DNA of 64,000 nucleotides from Dechloromonas sp. (GTDB lineage: Bacteria; Pseudomonadota; Gammaproteobacteria; Burkholderiales; Rhodocyclaceae), in the NCBI GenBank assembly GCA_028689015.1, contig JAQTXC010000002.1:30183-94182 (forward strand), in the 5' to 3' direction. Of this stretch, positions 51,686-62,365 are shown piece after piece. The notes below the pieces were generated by a model. It did no database searches. It saw only the letters and a list, made by a program, of their open reading frames with translations, and was not told the origin of the DNA. Numbering within the stretch: the first letter of the stretch is position 1; every line of letters begins with the position of its first letter. The translations under genes were made by a program, and so were the position numbers.

Positions 51686-53065
51686 TTAGAAAGGCAGGGT
51701 GATGCCGGGCCAGACAGTATTCAATGCGGTACGGAAGGCGGTCTGAATCCGCTGTAGTGCAGCATCGTCGTTGGCTTCAAAGCGCAGGACGACGACGGGT
51801 GTCGTGTTCGAGGGGCGGGCCAGTCCGAAACCATCGGCATATTCTACGCGCACACCGTCGATGGTGATGATTTCCTCGGCGCCAGGGAACTGTCCTTCGG
51901 CCTTGAGTTTGTCGATCAACGCAAACGGCTCGCCCTCGGCCATCTTGATGTTGAGCTCCGGGGTCGACGGCGCGTTAGGCAGGTTTTTGAGCACCGGATT
52001 GGCGTCGACCGCGCGCGCCAGGATTTCGAGCAGGCGGGCGCCTGTGTAGAGGCCGTCGTCGAAGCCGTACCAGCGTTCCTTGAAGAAGGTGTGGCCGGAC
52101 ATCTCGCCGGCCAGCGGGGCGCCGGTTTCCTTCAGCTTGGCCTTGACCAGGGCGTGGCCGGTGTTCCACATCAGCGGTACGCCGCCGTGTTGCTTGATCC
52201 ACGGTGCCAGCAAACGGGTGCATTTGACGTCGTAAATGATCTGGCCGCCGGGGACGCGCGACAGGACATCGGCAGCGAACAGCATCAGTTGGCGATCCGG
52301 GAAAATGATTTCACCGTCCTTGGTAACGACGCCCAGGCGGTCACCGTCGCCGTCGAAGGCGATGCCGATTTCAGCATCGGTTTCCTTGAGGGCCTTGACG
52401 ACATCGGCCAGGTTTTCCGGCTTGGATGGGTCCGGGTGATGGTTCGGGAAATTGCCATCGACCTCGCAATACAAGGGAACGATCTCGCAGCCCAGACGCT
52501 TGAACAGTTCAGGCGCAATGGCACCGGCCACGCCGTTGCCGCAATCCATGACGATCTTCATCGGGCGGGCCAGTTTGACGTCGCCGACAATCTTGTCGAC
52601 GTAGGCGTCGAGGACATGGGCGGTGCTGCGCTGGCCTTGGCCGTACTTCAGGTGGCCATTTTCGATCCGCTTCTTCAAGTCCTGAATGGCGTCTAGCGCC
52701 AGGGTCGTGCCGCCGATGACCATTTTCAGGCCGTTGTAGTCTGGCGGGTTGTGGCTGCCGGTGACCGAAACGCAGGAATTGCAGCCCAGTTCGTAGGCGG
52801 CGAAATAGGTGACCGGGGTTGGCACGCAGCCGACATCGATGGCGTCGCAACCAGCGGTGCAGATACCGTCCATCAAGGCGCCGGCCAGTTCCGGGCCGGA
52901 GAGGCGACCATCGCGGCCGACGGCGATGGCGGTCTGGCCTTGCTCGAGGGCCAGTGAGCCGAGGGCATGGCCGATGCGGCGGACGACGTCGGCGGTCAGT
53001 GATTTATCGACGATCCCACGAATGTCGTAGGCCTTGAAGATTTCTGCGGGGAGTTGTTGGCTCAT
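51686..53065 (-). CDS. algC: Phosphomannomutase/phosphoglucomutase (AlgC type)
   Basis: This 459-residue alpha-D-phosphohexomutase has the active-site serine loop SVTGSHNPPDYNG, the metal loop AFDGDGDRLG, the sugar-binding loop (AGEMSGHTFF) and a phosphate-binding C-terminus (ANDDAALQRI). It interconverts mannose-6-P/mannose-1-P and glucose-6-P/glucose-1-P for polysaccharide and LPS core synthesis. waaF lies nearby. The start ATG at 53065 is taken; the downstream EAL-HDOD gene begins 10 bases later. No odd features are seen. Confidence 0.95.
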   Translation of the reverse strand: MSQQLPAEIFKAYDIRGIVDKSLTADVVRRIGHALGSLALEQGQTAIAVGRDGRLSGPELAGALMDGICTAGCDAIDVGCVPTPVTYFAAYELGCNSCVSVTGSHNPPDYNGLKMVIGGTTLALDAIQDLKKRIENGHLKYGQGQRSTAHVLDAYVDKIVGDVKLARPMKIVMDCGNGVAGAIAPELFKRLGCEIVPLYCEVDGNFPNHHPDPSKPENLADVVKALKETDAEIGIAFDGDGDRLGVVTKDGEIIFPDRQLMLFAADVLSRVPGGQIIYDVKCTRLLAPWIKQHGGVPLMWNTGHALVKAKLKETGAPLAGEMSGHTFFKERWYGFDDGLYTGARLLEILARAVDANPVLKNLPNAPSTPELNIKMAEGEPFALIDKLKAEGQFPGAEEIITIDGVRVEYADGFGLARPSNTTPVVVLRFEANDDAALQRIQTAFRTALNTVWPGITLPF

Positions 53066-53074
53066 GATGGACGC

Positions 53075-54040
53075 TTATGACGTTTCGAAAAGGAAGAAGT
53101 GTAAGAGCCTTTGTGGCAACCAGTCTAGCCGACCGGGAAAAGAGCCGCTGACAAAACCGACGTGGCCGCCCGTTGCCGGCTGTTCGAGACGAACGCAGGG
53201 GCTGACCTCGTGCGCGCTGGGCAGGTGGGTTGCAGGCAAAAAGGGGTCGTTTTTTGGGTTGACCACCAGGGTTGGGATGGCAATGGATTTGAGGAAAGGT
53301 TTTGCCGAACAGCGTCGCCAGTAGTCGTCGGCCCCGGCAAAGCCGTGAATCGGGCCGGTGACGGCATCGTCGAACTGCCACAGGGTGCGGGCTTGGTGCA
53401 GGCGATGGGGGTCGCACAGACCAGGAAATTTTTCTAGCCGGGCCAGCGCGCGGGGTTTGAGGGTGCGTAAAAAATACTGGGTGTAGATTTGGTTGAAGCC
53501 ACGCGCCAGCGTGTGGCCGCAGGCTGCCAAATCAAGTGGCGCGCACAGGGCGGCGATGCCGCTGAGCCACGGGCTGGCGGCTGGACCTTGTTCTCCCGCC
53601 CATTTGAGCAGCGCGTTGCCGCCCAGCGAGACGCCGGCGGCATGCAGTTTTTGTTCCGGTTGGGCGGTGTGCAGGCGGCGCAGTATCCAGTCGATTTCGG
53701 CGCTGTCGCCGGAGTGGTAGGCACGCGGCCGACGGTTCAGTTCGCCCGAGCAGCCGCGAAAATGCGGCAGGATCAGGCGCCAGCCGGCGGCTTGGCAGAC
53801 CTGTGCGGTCGACCGGGCATAGTGACTGTGGGCACTGCCCTCCAGGCCATGGAAAAGGACCAGTGTTGGGGCGTTGACCGTGGCATCGAGAAAGTCGACG
53901 TCAATAAAATCGTCGTCTGGCGTGGTCCAGCGTTCGCGGCGCAGAGGAAGGGCTGGCGACTTGATCAGTAACGGCCACAGGGTCTGGGCGTGGCCGCCCG
54001 GCAGCCAGGCGGGGGCGCGATAAGCGGGAAAAGCGGCCAT
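53075..54040 (-). CDS. YheT-family alpha/beta hydrolase
   Basis: This 321-residue hydrolase has PAYRAPAWLPGGHAQTLWP at its N-terminus, VLFHGLEGSAHSHYARS as the oxyanion region, and the nucleophile elbow GVSLGGNALLKW. The C-terminal HVGFVSG contains the catalytic His. This is the YheT/UPF0017 group, with esterase-like enzymes of unknown natural substrate. The longer frame at the start lacks family sequence; the ATG at 54040 is preferred and overlaps the stop of the SnoaL-like gene. It is nine bases upstream of the phosphomannomutase start on the same strand. Confidence 0.9.
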   Translation of the reverse strand: MAAFPAYRAPAWLPGGHAQTLWPLLIKSPALPLRRERWTTPDDDFIDVDFLDATVNAPTLVLFHGLEGSAHSHYARSTAQVCQAAGWRLILPHFRGCSGELNRRPRAYHSGDSAEIDWILRRLHTAQPEQKLHAAGVSLGGNALLKWAGEQGPAASPWLSGIAALCAPLDLAACGHTLARGFNQIYTQYFLRTLKPRALARLEKFPGLCDPHRLHQARTLWQFDDAVTGPIHGFAGADDYWRRCSAKPFLKSIAIPTLVVNPKNDPFLPATHLPSAHEVSPCVRLEQPATGGHVGFVSGSFPGRLDWLPQRLLHFFLFETS

Positions 54041-54471
54041 CAATGTAGGGTGTGCGGCACAGCCTCGGCCATCGCCTGGTGGCTGTTGTCGGCCGCCGAG
54101 GCATGGCGGCTGATCAATCGCCAGCCTTGCGGGCCGCGCAAGTAGACATGGGTGACGTGCAGCGGGCCATGCGGGCTGGGATCGGCGCCGACAAACAGGG
54201 TTTCGGTCAGATGGTGTACGGCCATGATTGTGCCGTGCCAATGGGCGATGCTGCGGGCTTGTACGCGTAGCCGGGTGCTGCGGAAAATGCTTAGCCAACT
54301 GTCACGAATCGGGGCCAGGCCGGTGAGTTGGACACCAGTCGGATGGACGCAGACGATCTGCTCATCATCGGCCCAGAATTGCATCAGCAGGTCGGCATCG
54401 CCATGGGCGATGGCGTCGTAGAAGGCGGCTTCCAGGTCTTCCGGGCTGGCGAAGCTCAGCGCTTGGGGCAT
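54040..54471 (-). CDS. SnoaL/NTF2-like small protein
   Basis: This 143-residue cone-fold protein has LEAAFYDAIAHGDADLLMQFWADDEQIVCVHPTG, the N-terminal helix and HPTG loop typical of DUF4440/SnoaL proteins. TLFVGADPSPHGPLHVTHVYLRGPQGWRLISRH completes the sheet. Such folds bind small ligands or are partners of enzymes. The function is not known. It starts at the ATG at 54471, overlapping the waaF stop, and ends by overlapping the YheT start, so waaF, this gene and yheT form one run. Confidence 0.85.
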   Translation of the reverse strand: MPQALSFASPEDLEAAFYDAIAHGDADLLMQFWADDEQIVCVHPTGVQLTGLAPIRDSWLSIFRSTRLRVQARSIAHWHGTIMAVHHLTETLFVGADPSPHGPLHVTHVYLRGPQGWRLISRHASAADNSHQAMAEAVPHTLH

Positions 54472-55478
54472 GCGGCGATCCGTTCTCGGCAGGCGTTCAG
54501 GACATCGGTGGGCAATAGTTGATTCAGGCAGTCGGCATGGCCGAGTGGGCAGTCGCGCTTGAAGCAGGGGCTGCAATCCAGTTGCCGGCTCAGGATGCTG
54601 GCTTGCGCCGATAGTGGCGGGGTGAAGCCCGGGGACGATGAGCCGTAGAGGGCGACCAGGGGGCGGTTGAGCGCGGCGGCGACGTGCATCAGCCCGGAGT
54701 CATTGCAGACGACAAGGTCAGCCAGGGCCAGCAGGTCGATTGCTTGATCTAGGCGGGTGCTGCCGCACAGATTGTGGGTCAGGCCGGGGGCGGCGCTGGC
54801 AATCTGTTCCGCAACGCCGTGATCCTTGGCTGAGCCGAATAGCCAGATGGCGTAACCATCGGCGGCCAGCAACTGGGCCAGACGGGCGAAATGGGCGGCT
54901 GGCCAGCGCTTGGCCGGACCGTATTCGGCGCCGGGGCAGAAGGCGACCAATTTGTCTGGCTTGCTCATGCCGAGATCGGCCAGGGTTTTTGCCTGATCGT
55001 CAGCGGTCGACCGTAAAACCGGGTATGGAATCGGGCGTGCGGGCAAGGTGCCGGGCGGCTCGGCTAGCTGGGCAAAGCGTTCGACCATCAGAGGCAAGGC
55101 GCTTTTGTCTAGCGTGTGCCGGATGTTGAGCAAGCCGTAACGCGCTTCGCCGGTGAAGCCGATGCGCTGCGGAATACCGGCCATGGCTGGCACCAGAGCC
55201 GATTTCAGGGAATTGGGTAGGACATAAACGGCATCGTAAGCGCGACGGGCGATTTCACGACCCTGGCGCCAGCGTCCGACCCAGTCTAGCTGGCCATGGC
55301 CAAAGGGGTTGTCGAGGACCATCTCGATCTGCGCCATGCGCTGCAGCACGGGCGCAACCCAGCGCGGCGCGATGGCATCGAGTTGCATACCGGGGTAGCG
55401 GGCATGCAGCCGCGCAAACAAGGGCTGCGCCATCAAGGTGTCGCCAATCCAGGACGGGGCGACGATGAGGGCTTTCAT
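54456..55478 (-). CDS. waaF: Lipopolysaccharide heptosyltransferase II
   Basis: This 340-residue GT9 glycosyltransferase begins LIVAPSWIGDTLMAQPLFARL and has FCPGAEYGPAKRWP, the ADP-heptose binding region VCNDSGLMHVAAALNRPLVALYGSSSPGFTPP and a cysteine pair near CSPCFKRDC. It transfers the second heptose to the LPS inner core at the inner membrane. The gene lies upstream of the SnoaL/YheT/phosphomannomutase run on the same strand. Its start is separated from the zinc-finger gene by a structured 93-base spacer. Confidence 0.95.
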   Translation of the reverse strand: MKALIVAPSWIGDTLMAQPLFARLHARYPGMQLDAIAPRWVAPVLQRMAQIEMVLDNPFGHGQLDWVGRWRQGREIARRAYDAVYVLPNSLKSALVPAMAGIPQRIGFTGEARYGLLNIRHTLDKSALPLMVERFAQLAEPPGTLPARPIPYPVLRSTADDQAKTLADLGMSKPDKLVAFCPGAEYGPAKRWPAAHFARLAQLLAADGYAIWLFGSAKDHGVAEQIASAAPGLTHNLCGSTRLDQAIDLLALADLVVCNDSGLMHVAAALNRPLVALYGSSSPGFTPPLSAQASILSRQLDCSPCFKRDCPLGHADCLNQLLPTDVLNACRERIAACPKR

Positions 55479-55490
55479 TGCGCGCTGCCC

Positions 55491-55578
55491 GCATTAAATT
55501 GCCTGGGATCGCAGGGGCAAGGCTGGGGGCTTTGTCTGAAGGCGATCCTGGGCACTGGGCAACCAGGCAACTTAATGC
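55491..55578. repeat. Imperfect inverted repeat with inner stem between zinc-finger gene and waaF
   Basis: GCATTAAATTGCCTGG (55491-55506) and CCAGGCAACTTAATGC (55563-55578) are inverted copies matching at 15 of 16 positions. A second pair, GGATCGC (55505-55511) and GCGATCC (55542-55548), lies inside. The right arm overlaps the 3' end of the zinc-finger gene, including its stop codon. Confidence 0.55.
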
Positions 55579-55760
55579 TGCCCTTTGGGCGCCTCGCCCT
55601 TGAAGACGTAGTGGGTGCTGCAGTACGGGCAGCAGACAGAACCTGTTTTCAGAACATCGAGATAGACCCGTGGATGCTGCGACCACAGCGGCGCATTGGG
55701 CTGCGGGCAGTGCAAGGGCAGGTCATGGGCGGTAATTTCGACAATGCTTGGCTCGGACAT
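55572..55760 (-). CDS. Zinc-finger domain protein (zf-CHCC type)
   Basis: This 62-residue protein begins MSEPSIVEITAHDLPLHCP and has HPRVYLDVLKTGSVCCPYCSTHYV. The Cys-His-Cys-Cys spacing is that of zf-CHCC proteins, related to the zinc-binding NDUFS6 subunit of complex I. In betaproteobacteria this gene often sits between ilvE and LPS genes, as here. A role in respiration or Fe-S handling is inferred from the family and remains unproved. It is 17 bases after the ilvE stop. Its stop lies inside one arm of an inverted repeat. Confidence 0.85.
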   Translation of the reverse strand: MSEPSIVEITAHDLPLHCPQPNAPLWSQHPRVYLDVLKTGSVCCPYCSTHYVFKGEAPKGQH

Positions 55761-55777
55761 GTGGGCTCTCCCTCGGG

Positions 55778-56698
55778 TCAGACGACGGCCAGCCAGTCGG
55801 CATGTGCTGCCGAGCGGCCATAGACCACGTCAAAGTATTTTTCCTGCAAGGCCTTGGTGATTGGACCACGGCAGCCCGCACCGATCTGACGGTTGTCGAG
55901 CTCGCGGATTGGCGTCACTTCGGCGGCGGTGCCGGTGAAGAAAGCCTCGTCGGCGCAATAGACTTCGTCGCGGGTAATGCGTTTTTCGATGACTTCCACA
56001 CCCATTTCGCCGGCCAGTTGGATAACGGTGGCGCGGGTGATGCCTTCCAGGCAGGCGGTCAGGTCCGGTGTGTACAGCTTGCCGTTCTTGACGATGAAAA
56101 CATTTTCACCGGCGCCTTCGCACACGTAGCCTTCCGGATCGAGCAGCAGGGCTTCGTCGTAGCCGTCGGTGGTGGCCTCGTTGTTGGCGAGGATGGAATT
56201 CATGTAATTGCCGGAGGCCTTGGCGCGCACCATGGTGATATTTACATGATGACGGGTGAAGGACGAGGTCTTGATGCGGATGCCGCGCTGCATGCCTTCC
56301 TCGCCGAGGTAAGCACCCCATGGCCAGGCGGCGATGATGATGTGCACCTTGGCGCCCTTGGGCGAGACGCCCATCTTTTCCGAGCCAAAGAAAGCCAGCG
56401 GCCGCAGGTAGCCAGATTCCAGCTTGTTGGCGCGAATGACTTCCTTCTGGGCTTCGTTCAACTCTTCAGCCGAATACGGCATTTGCATCTGAAAAATGTG
56501 CGCCGAACGGAACAGGCGTTCGGTGTGTTCCTTGAGTCGGAAGATCGCCGTGCCACGCTCGGTCTTGTAGGCCCGGACGCCCTCGAATACGCCCATGCCG
56601 TAGTGCAGGGAGTGGGTGAGGACGTGGGTGGTTGCTTCGCGCCAGGGCACGAGCTTGCCATCCTGCCAAATGAAACCGTCGCGATCCGACATGGACAT
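55778..56698 (-). CDS. ilvE: Branched-chain amino acid aminotransferase
   Basis: This 306-residue fold-type IV PLP enzyme has LTHSLHYGMGVFEGVRAYKTERG, the Lys-containing VRAKASGNYMNS, and EGAGENVFIVK, all hallmarks of IlvE. It makes leucine, isoleucine and valine from their keto acids. I trimmed a long upstream extension, which is antisense to the Nudix gene, to the ATG at 56698 after GGAG. A TAGAAT -10-like hexamer lies about 38 bases upstream. The zinc-finger gene follows on the same strand and is probably co-transcribed. Confidence 0.95.
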   Translation of the reverse strand: MSMSDRDGFIWQDGKLVPWREATTHVLTHSLHYGMGVFEGVRAYKTERGTAIFRLKEHTERLFRSAHIFQMQMPYSAEELNEAQKEVIRANKLESGYLRPLAFFGSEKMGVSPKGAKVHIIIAAWPWGAYLGEEGMQRGIRIKTSSFTRHHVNITMVRAKASGNYMNSILANNEATTDGYDEALLLDPEGYVCEGAGENVFIVKNGKLYTPDLTACLEGITRATVIQLAGEMGVEVIEKRITRDEVYCADEAFFTGTAAEVTPIRELDNRQIGAGCRGPITKALQEKYFDVVYGRSAAHADWLAVV

Positions 56699-56735
56699 GG
56701 TGGAAATCTCCGTGATGCTCTTGTAAAAGCCGACA

Positions 56736-56762
56736 ATTCTAGCTGAAATCAGCGGGTAAAAT
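56736..56762. promoter_or_regulatory. Divergent -10 elements for ilvE and nudJ
   Basis: On the minus strand TAGAAT (56741-56736) serves ilvE. On the plus strand TAAAAT (56757-56762) serves the Nudix gene. The two lie back-to-back in an 84-base gap; -35 matches are weak. Confidence 0.4.
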
Positions 56763-56782
56763 AGCGCTTTTGCTGCAAGACG

Positions 56783-57235
56783 ATGCCCATGATCTGGAAG
56801 CCGAATGTCACTGTGGCCGCCGTGGTTGAACGCGACGGCAAGTTCCTGCTGGTCGAGGAAGAAACCGAAGCCGGGCTGGCTTTCAATCAGCCGGCGGGTC
56901 ATCTTGAACAAGGTGAGTCGCTGCTCGACGCCGTGGTGCGCGAAGCGCTGGAAGAGACTGCCTATCACTTCAAGCCGACCTGTCTGGTCGGTATTTACAC
57001 CTGGCAGCACCCGACCAAGGGGCTGACCTACCTGCGCTTTGCCTTCGCCGGCGAATTGCGTGGCTGGGACGCTGACCGTGCCCTGGATGAGGGCATTGTG
57101 GCTGCCCGCTGGCTGAGCTTGGACGAGATCAAGGCAACCCGGGCCCGTCATCGCAGCCCACTGATTTTGCGTGGTATTGAGGATTATCTGGCCGGCCAGC
57201 GTGGCCCGCTCGACTTGCTGGTGCATTACGGCTGA
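56783..57235 (+). CDS. nudJ: Nudix phosphohydrolase NudJ-like
   Basis: This 150-residue Nudix protein has the box GHLEQGESLLDAVVREALEETA and a conserved C-terminal half (GIYTWQHPTKGLTYLRFAF). This arrangement is that of NudJ/YmfB, which acts on thiamine diphosphate and nucleoside phosphates. The neighbour order nudJ-unknown-mnmA is familiar (nudJ-mnmA in enterobacteria). The start is the ATG at 56783. A second Met lies two codons on. Its stop overlaps the next gene's ATG. Confidence 0.9.
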   Translation: MPMIWKPNVTVAAVVERDGKFLLVEEETEAGLAFNQPAGHLEQGESLLDAVVREALEETAYHFKPTCLVGIYTWQHPTKGLTYLRFAFAGELRGWDADRALDEGIVAARWLSLDEIKATRARHRSPLILRGIEDYLAGQRGPLDLLVHYG

Positions 57236-57795
57236 TGGGTCGCTGGCTGGCCATTTTGGCCGTGCTGGGTGGGTCGACCGCGAGCGTGGCCGACGAGGTA
57301 GTGCCGATCTGCCATGGCTACAGTTGTATCACCCAGGTCGATATTCATTTCAGTTCGGTGCAGTTGCAGCGGATGGGCGACCAGTTGGCGAACGCGGTCG
57401 ACGCGGCTGATGAACGAAAAATCCTCGCCGAGGTGATTGGGCAGTTGTATGCCTGGGCGGGCGAGCAGTCGTCGATTCGTAACGACCGGGCGGGTAATTT
57501 TGCCGATGATCATCAGCCCGGGCGAATGGATTGCATTGACCATTCGCTGTCTACCACGCGCTTGCTGCACTTGCTGGAAACACGAGGCGATTTACGCTGG
57601 CATCGGGTGGTCGACCGTGTGCAACGGGTCTTTGCCCTGGTGTTGTTTGCGCATTGGTCGGCGGTGATCGAGGAAAAAAATGACGGCCAGGATACGGTGC
57701 GTTTCGCGGTCGATAGTTGGTTTGTGAATAATGGTGAGCCGGCGGTGATTCTGCCGCTGGATGACTGGATGAAAGGGGCGGGGCCTGATGTCTAA
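57235..57795 (+). CDS. Secreted protein of unknown function between nudJ and mnmA
   Basis: This 186-residue protein has an N-terminal signal peptide ([18 protein letters not shown]). The mature part contains two cysteines near the start (ICHGYSCIT), a third in MDCIDHS and a long helical middle ([26 protein letters not shown]-like). No domain is recognised. The ATG overlaps the nudJ stop and the end overlaps mnmA, so it is translated with them. The conserved-looking positions suggest a real envelope protein. Confidence 0.75.
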   Translation: MGRWLAILAVLGGSTASVADEVVPICHGYSCITQVDIHFSSVQLQRMGDQLANAVDAADERKILAEVIGQLYAWAGEQSSIRNDRAGNFADDHQPGRMDCIDHSLSTTRLLHLLETRGDLRWHRVVDRVQRVFALVLFAHWSAVIEEKNDGQDTVRFAVDSWFVNNGEPAVILPLDDWMKGAGPDV

Positions 57796-58885
57796 AGGTA
57801 CGGTGGTGGTGGGGTTGTCGGGCGGCGTCGATTCGTCGGTGGCCGCCTTGTTGTTGAAGCGCCAGGGCTGGAAGGTGATCGGCCTGTTCATGAAAAACTG
57901 GGAAGACGACGATACCGACGAATACTGTTCGTCGCGCCAGGATCTGATCGACGTGATGAGCGTCGCCGATACGCTGGGCATTGATGTTGAGGTGGTTAAT
58001 TTTGCCGCTGAGTATCGTGAACGGGTGTTTGCTGAGTTTCTGCGTGAATACCAGGCCGGGCGCACCCCCAATCCGGACATCCTGTGCAACTCGGAAATCA
58101 AGTTCAAGGCCTTTCTGGAACACGCCCTCCAGCTGGGAGCTGACAAGATCGCCACGGGGCATTACGCCGGCGTGCGCGAATTCAATGGTGCGTTTCAGCT
58201 GCTGAAAGCCGAAGACGGGACCAAGGACCAAAGCTATTTCCTCTACCGTCTCAACCAGGCGCAGTTGTCGAAAACCTTGTTCCCGCTGGCTGACCTCTAT
58301 AAACGCGAGGTGCGCAAGATGGCCGAAGCGGAAGGTCTGCACGTCGCCGCTAAGAAGGATTCGACCGGGATCTGTTTTATTGGCGAACGGCCGTTCAAGG
58401 ATTTTCTGGCCCGTTACTTGCCGCCTAGAAAAGGCGAAATTCGTCGCCTCGATGATGGCAAGGTTCTAGGTGAACACGATGGTCTGATGTTCCATACGCT
58501 GGGCCAGCGCAAGGGGCTGAATATCGGAGGCATCAAGGAAAAGGGCCAGCCCGGTGGGGGTGATCACGATGCCTGGTTTGTCGCTGGCAAGGATATGGAT
58601 CGGAACACTCTGTTTGTGGTGCAAGGCCACGATCATCCGGCCTTGCTTAGGGACAGCCTACAGGCCGAGCAATTAAGTTGGGTGGCGGGTCGTGCGCCGC
58701 ACCCGCATTGGGTGTATACCGCCAAGCCGCGTTACCGGACCAGTGATCAGCCCTGCGAAATCGAGCGGGTGACAGACGATGCCTGCGAAATCTGCTTTGC
58801 CGAGCCGCAGTGGGCATTGACGCCGGGGCAGTCGGTCGTGGTCTACGAAAGCCGGGTGTGCCTGGGGGGCGGGGTTATTCGCTGA
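57788..58885 (+). CDS. mnmA: tRNA-specific 2-thiouridylase MnmA
   Basis: This 365-residue ATP-pyrophosphatase has the PP-loop [16 protein letters not shown] and the two active-site cysteines in [11 protein letters not shown] and [10 protein letters not shown]. The C-terminal beta-barrel ends in [16 protein letters not shown]. It thiolates U34 in tRNA-Glu, -Gln and -Lys. The ATG overlaps the end of the unknown secreted protein gene by eight bases. It is convergent with an HD-GYP gene and overlaps its end by eleven bases. Confidence 0.97.
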   Translation: MSKGTVVVGLSGGVDSSVAALLLKRQGWKVIGLFMKNWEDDDTDEYCSSRQDLIDVMSVADTLGIDVEVVNFAAEYRERVFAEFLREYQAGRTPNPDILCNSEIKFKAFLEHALQLGADKIATGHYAGVREFNGAFQLLKAEDGTKDQSYFLYRLNQAQLSKTLFPLADLYKREVRKMAEAEGLHVAAKKDSTGICFIGERPFKDFLARYLPPRKGEIRRLDDGKVLGEHDGLMFHTLGQRKGLNIGGIKEKGQPGGGDHDAWFVAGKDMDRNTLFVVQGHDHPALLRDSLQAEQLSWVAGRAPHPHWVYTAKPRYRTSDQPCEIERVTDDACEICFAEPQWALTPGQSVVVYESRVCLGGGVIR

Positions 58886-59468
58886 GCGGGCAGGGAGCGT
58901 CCAAACGGCTTTGTTCGATGACGTGGCAGAAAGCGTGCAAAAGATCCGGGTCGTGTTTGATGCCGTTTTCGCTGTGCAGGATGTCCATGACACTTTTGTG
59001 AGCACGGGCTTGATGGTAAGGCCGGCTGACCGCCATGGCATCGTAGTTGTCGGCCAGGGAAATGATCCGCGCGTGCAGGGGGATAGTGGTGCCACAGAGT
59101 CGGTCGGGATAGCCTGAGCCATCAAAATGCTCGTGATGGTGACGCACGATGTTTGCCACTTCAGCAGCAAATTCGTCGCCCATGGCCAAAATGATGCGTT
59201 CGCCAATCACCGGGTGCTGCTTCATGCACGCCCACTCCGTTTCTTCGAAGGCAGAGGGTTTGCTGAGCACGTGGTCGGGAATGCCGATTTTTCCAATGTC
59301 GTGAAATTGGGCACCGAGTGTCAGCGCCTTGATTTCCCGATGGGTCAGGCTGATGTGCTGGCCCAGTCTGACGGAGAGTTCGACCACGCGGTCAGAGTGC
59401 TGGCGCGTGTTGTTGTCCCGGGCATCCAGTGCAATCGTCAGGGATTGGGCAATATTTACCAAGGTCAT
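58875..59468 (-). CDS. HD-GYP domain protein
   Basis: This protein of about 197 residues is essentially one HD-GYP domain, with [44 protein letters not shown] and a YDAM region. All metal ligands look present, so it may degrade c-di-GMP. There is no receiver or sensory domain. The start is uncertain: ATG 59468 has its Shine-Dalgarno GAGGA too close, while a TTG six bases later would be well spaced, and a GTG at 59495 is also possible. It converges on and overlaps mnmA. Confidence 0.85.
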   Translation of the reverse strand: MTLVNIAQSLTIALDARDNNTRQHSDRVVELSVRLGQHISLTHREIKALTLGAQFHDIGKIGIPDHVLSKPSAFEETEWACMKQHPVIGERIILAMGDEFAAEVANIVRHHHEHFDGSGYPDRLCGTTIPLHARIISLADNYDAMAVSRPYHQARAHKSVMDILHSENGIKHDPDLLHAFCHVIEQSRLDAPCPLSE

Positions 59469-59576
59469 TCCTCGTCGGTGCGGCAAAAGGCTCACGCGGG
59501 TGCTTGACCGCGCGCTGTGCCGTTTGAGACCGGGGGATGGCCGCCGAGTTCCTGGCGTGACACGGGCGGTGCCATG

Positions 59577-59605
59577 AAAAAGGCGCCTGTGGGCGCCTGG
59601 TCTTT
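59577..59605 (-). terminator. Rho-independent terminator after GST gene
   Basis: AGGCGCC (59581-59587), TGTG, then GGCGCCT (59592-59598) form a stem with an A-run upstream (59577-59581). The minus-strand transcript has a T-run after the stem. The plus strand also has a T-run at 59601-59605, so it may work both ways. Confidence 0.75.
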
Positions 59606-60214
59606 TTAGTCGTGCGGTACGGTGTCCGCGAAAGACGGACGCAACATCAATTTGTCGTACAGGCGGGCCAGGTTGGGGTGGCTTTCCTGCCAGGTGATGT
59701 CCGGGAAACGGAAAACCAGATAGCCGAGCGCCGTACCGGTGGCGATGTCGGCCATCGAAAAATGGGTGCCGGTACAGAAGGCTTTGTCGCCCAGGTGGTT
59801 GGCCATGAAGTCGAGGCTGCGCGTTACTTTGTCGCGTTGGCGGTTGATCCAGTGGGCGCTTTGCTCCTTCTTCGGCCGCTTGCTTTCCAGCATGGCGCCG
59901 ATGGCGGCGTCACACAGGCCGTCGCCGAGCGCCTCCCAGCGCTTGACTTCCGCCCGCTCGCGGTTGGGGGCTGGGAAGAGTTTGTTGTTCGGCGTCACGT
60001 TGTCAATGTAATCAACGATCACCCGCGAGTCGAACAAGGGGGTGTCGTCGTCGAGTAGTAAGACGGGGATCTTGCCTAGCGGGTTGAGGGTCGGCACCGT
60101 GCTGTCGTCTACCCAGGGCGAGTCGATGACCAGTTCGATTTCAATTTTCTTTTCGGCCAGCACGATGCGGACCTTGCGGACGAATGGGCTGGTATAGGAA
60201 CCGATCAGCTTCAT
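59606..60214 (-). CDS. Glutathione S-transferase family protein (YibF-like)
   Basis: This 202-residue GST begins MKLIGSYTSPFVRKVRIVLAEK (thioredoxin-like N-terminal domain with S and catalytic Ser/Tyr region). It carries LNPLGKIPVLLLDD and FDSRVIVDYI, the glutathione-binding loop, and an all-helical C-terminus (FSMADIATGTALGYL). The YibF-type group is likely; the substrate is unknown. The ATG at 60214 is chosen, and a TATAAT lies about 28 bases upstream. A clear terminator follows. It is divergent from purB. Confidence 0.92.
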   Translation of the reverse strand: MKLIGSYTSPFVRKVRIVLAEKKIEIELVIDSPWVDDSTVPTLNPLGKIPVLLLDDDTPLFDSRVIVDYIDNVTPNNKLFPAPNRERAEVKRWEALGDGLCDAAIGAMLESKRPKKEQSAHWINRQRDKVTRSLDFMANHLGDKAFCTGTHFSMADIATGTALGYLVFRFPDITWQESHPNLARLYDKLMLRPSFADTVPHD

Positions 60215-60241
60215 TGCATGCACTCGGATTGAGGAAGGCCG

Positions 60242-61915
<1,674 letters not shown>

Positions 61916-61927
61916 TGGAACTTATAC

Positions 61928-62245
61928 ATGTCATTTTCTGAAAATCTGAAGAAACTCCCGGGCATTTCTCATCTCGCTGCCCTTAATCTGCTCGACGCGG
62001 ACGGCCATGTCGTCGCCAGTATTGAGAATAAGGCTGGCAGCCAGGGTTCGCTCGCGGTCTACAACCATCTGGCCCAGATTTATGGTGCGATCAATGCGGA
62101 AGCCGCCAAGAAAGGCCTGGAAATATTCGCCGAGCATAGCGACGACGAGCGGGCCAATCCGGGGAAACATCCGAATATCGCCCGCTTGCTGGCCATCGAA
62201 TCCGGCCAGCCGGCGTTACGCGTCAAGCACGTCTTTGCCGTCTGA
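61928..62245 (+). CDS. Conserved small protein, DUF2322-like
   Basis: This 105-residue protein begins MSFSENLKKLPGISHLAALNLLDADG and contains SLAVYNHLAQIYGAINAEAAKKGLEIFAEH and KHPNIARLLAI. The pattern resembles DUF2322-type proteins of betaproteobacteria, but I cannot confirm the match. It has no membrane segments or cysteines. It lies 12 bases after the zinc-ribbon gene and before cytochrome c', so it may be part of the purB run. Confidence 0.65.
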   Translation: MSFSENLKKLPGISHLAALNLLDADGHVVASIENKAGSQGSLAVYNHLAQIYGAINAEAAKKGLEIFAEHSDDERANPGKHPNIARLLAIESGQPALRVKHVFAV

Positions 62246-62318
62246 TTGCGCATGAATTATTCATCAGCGCGGTGAATTGCTTTCATCGGCTGCGCGGATT
62301 TTTGTCATATAAGCTGGT

Positions 62319-62324
62319 TATAAT
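62319..62324 (+). promoter_or_regulatory. -10 element of the cytochrome c' gene
   Basis: TATAAT (GGTTATAATATTTG) lies 41 bases before the ATG at 62366. No spaced -35 match was found. Confidence 0.45.
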
Positions 62325-62365
62325 ATTTGTTCGCATCCATCCTACTGACCCCATGGAGAATTGAA

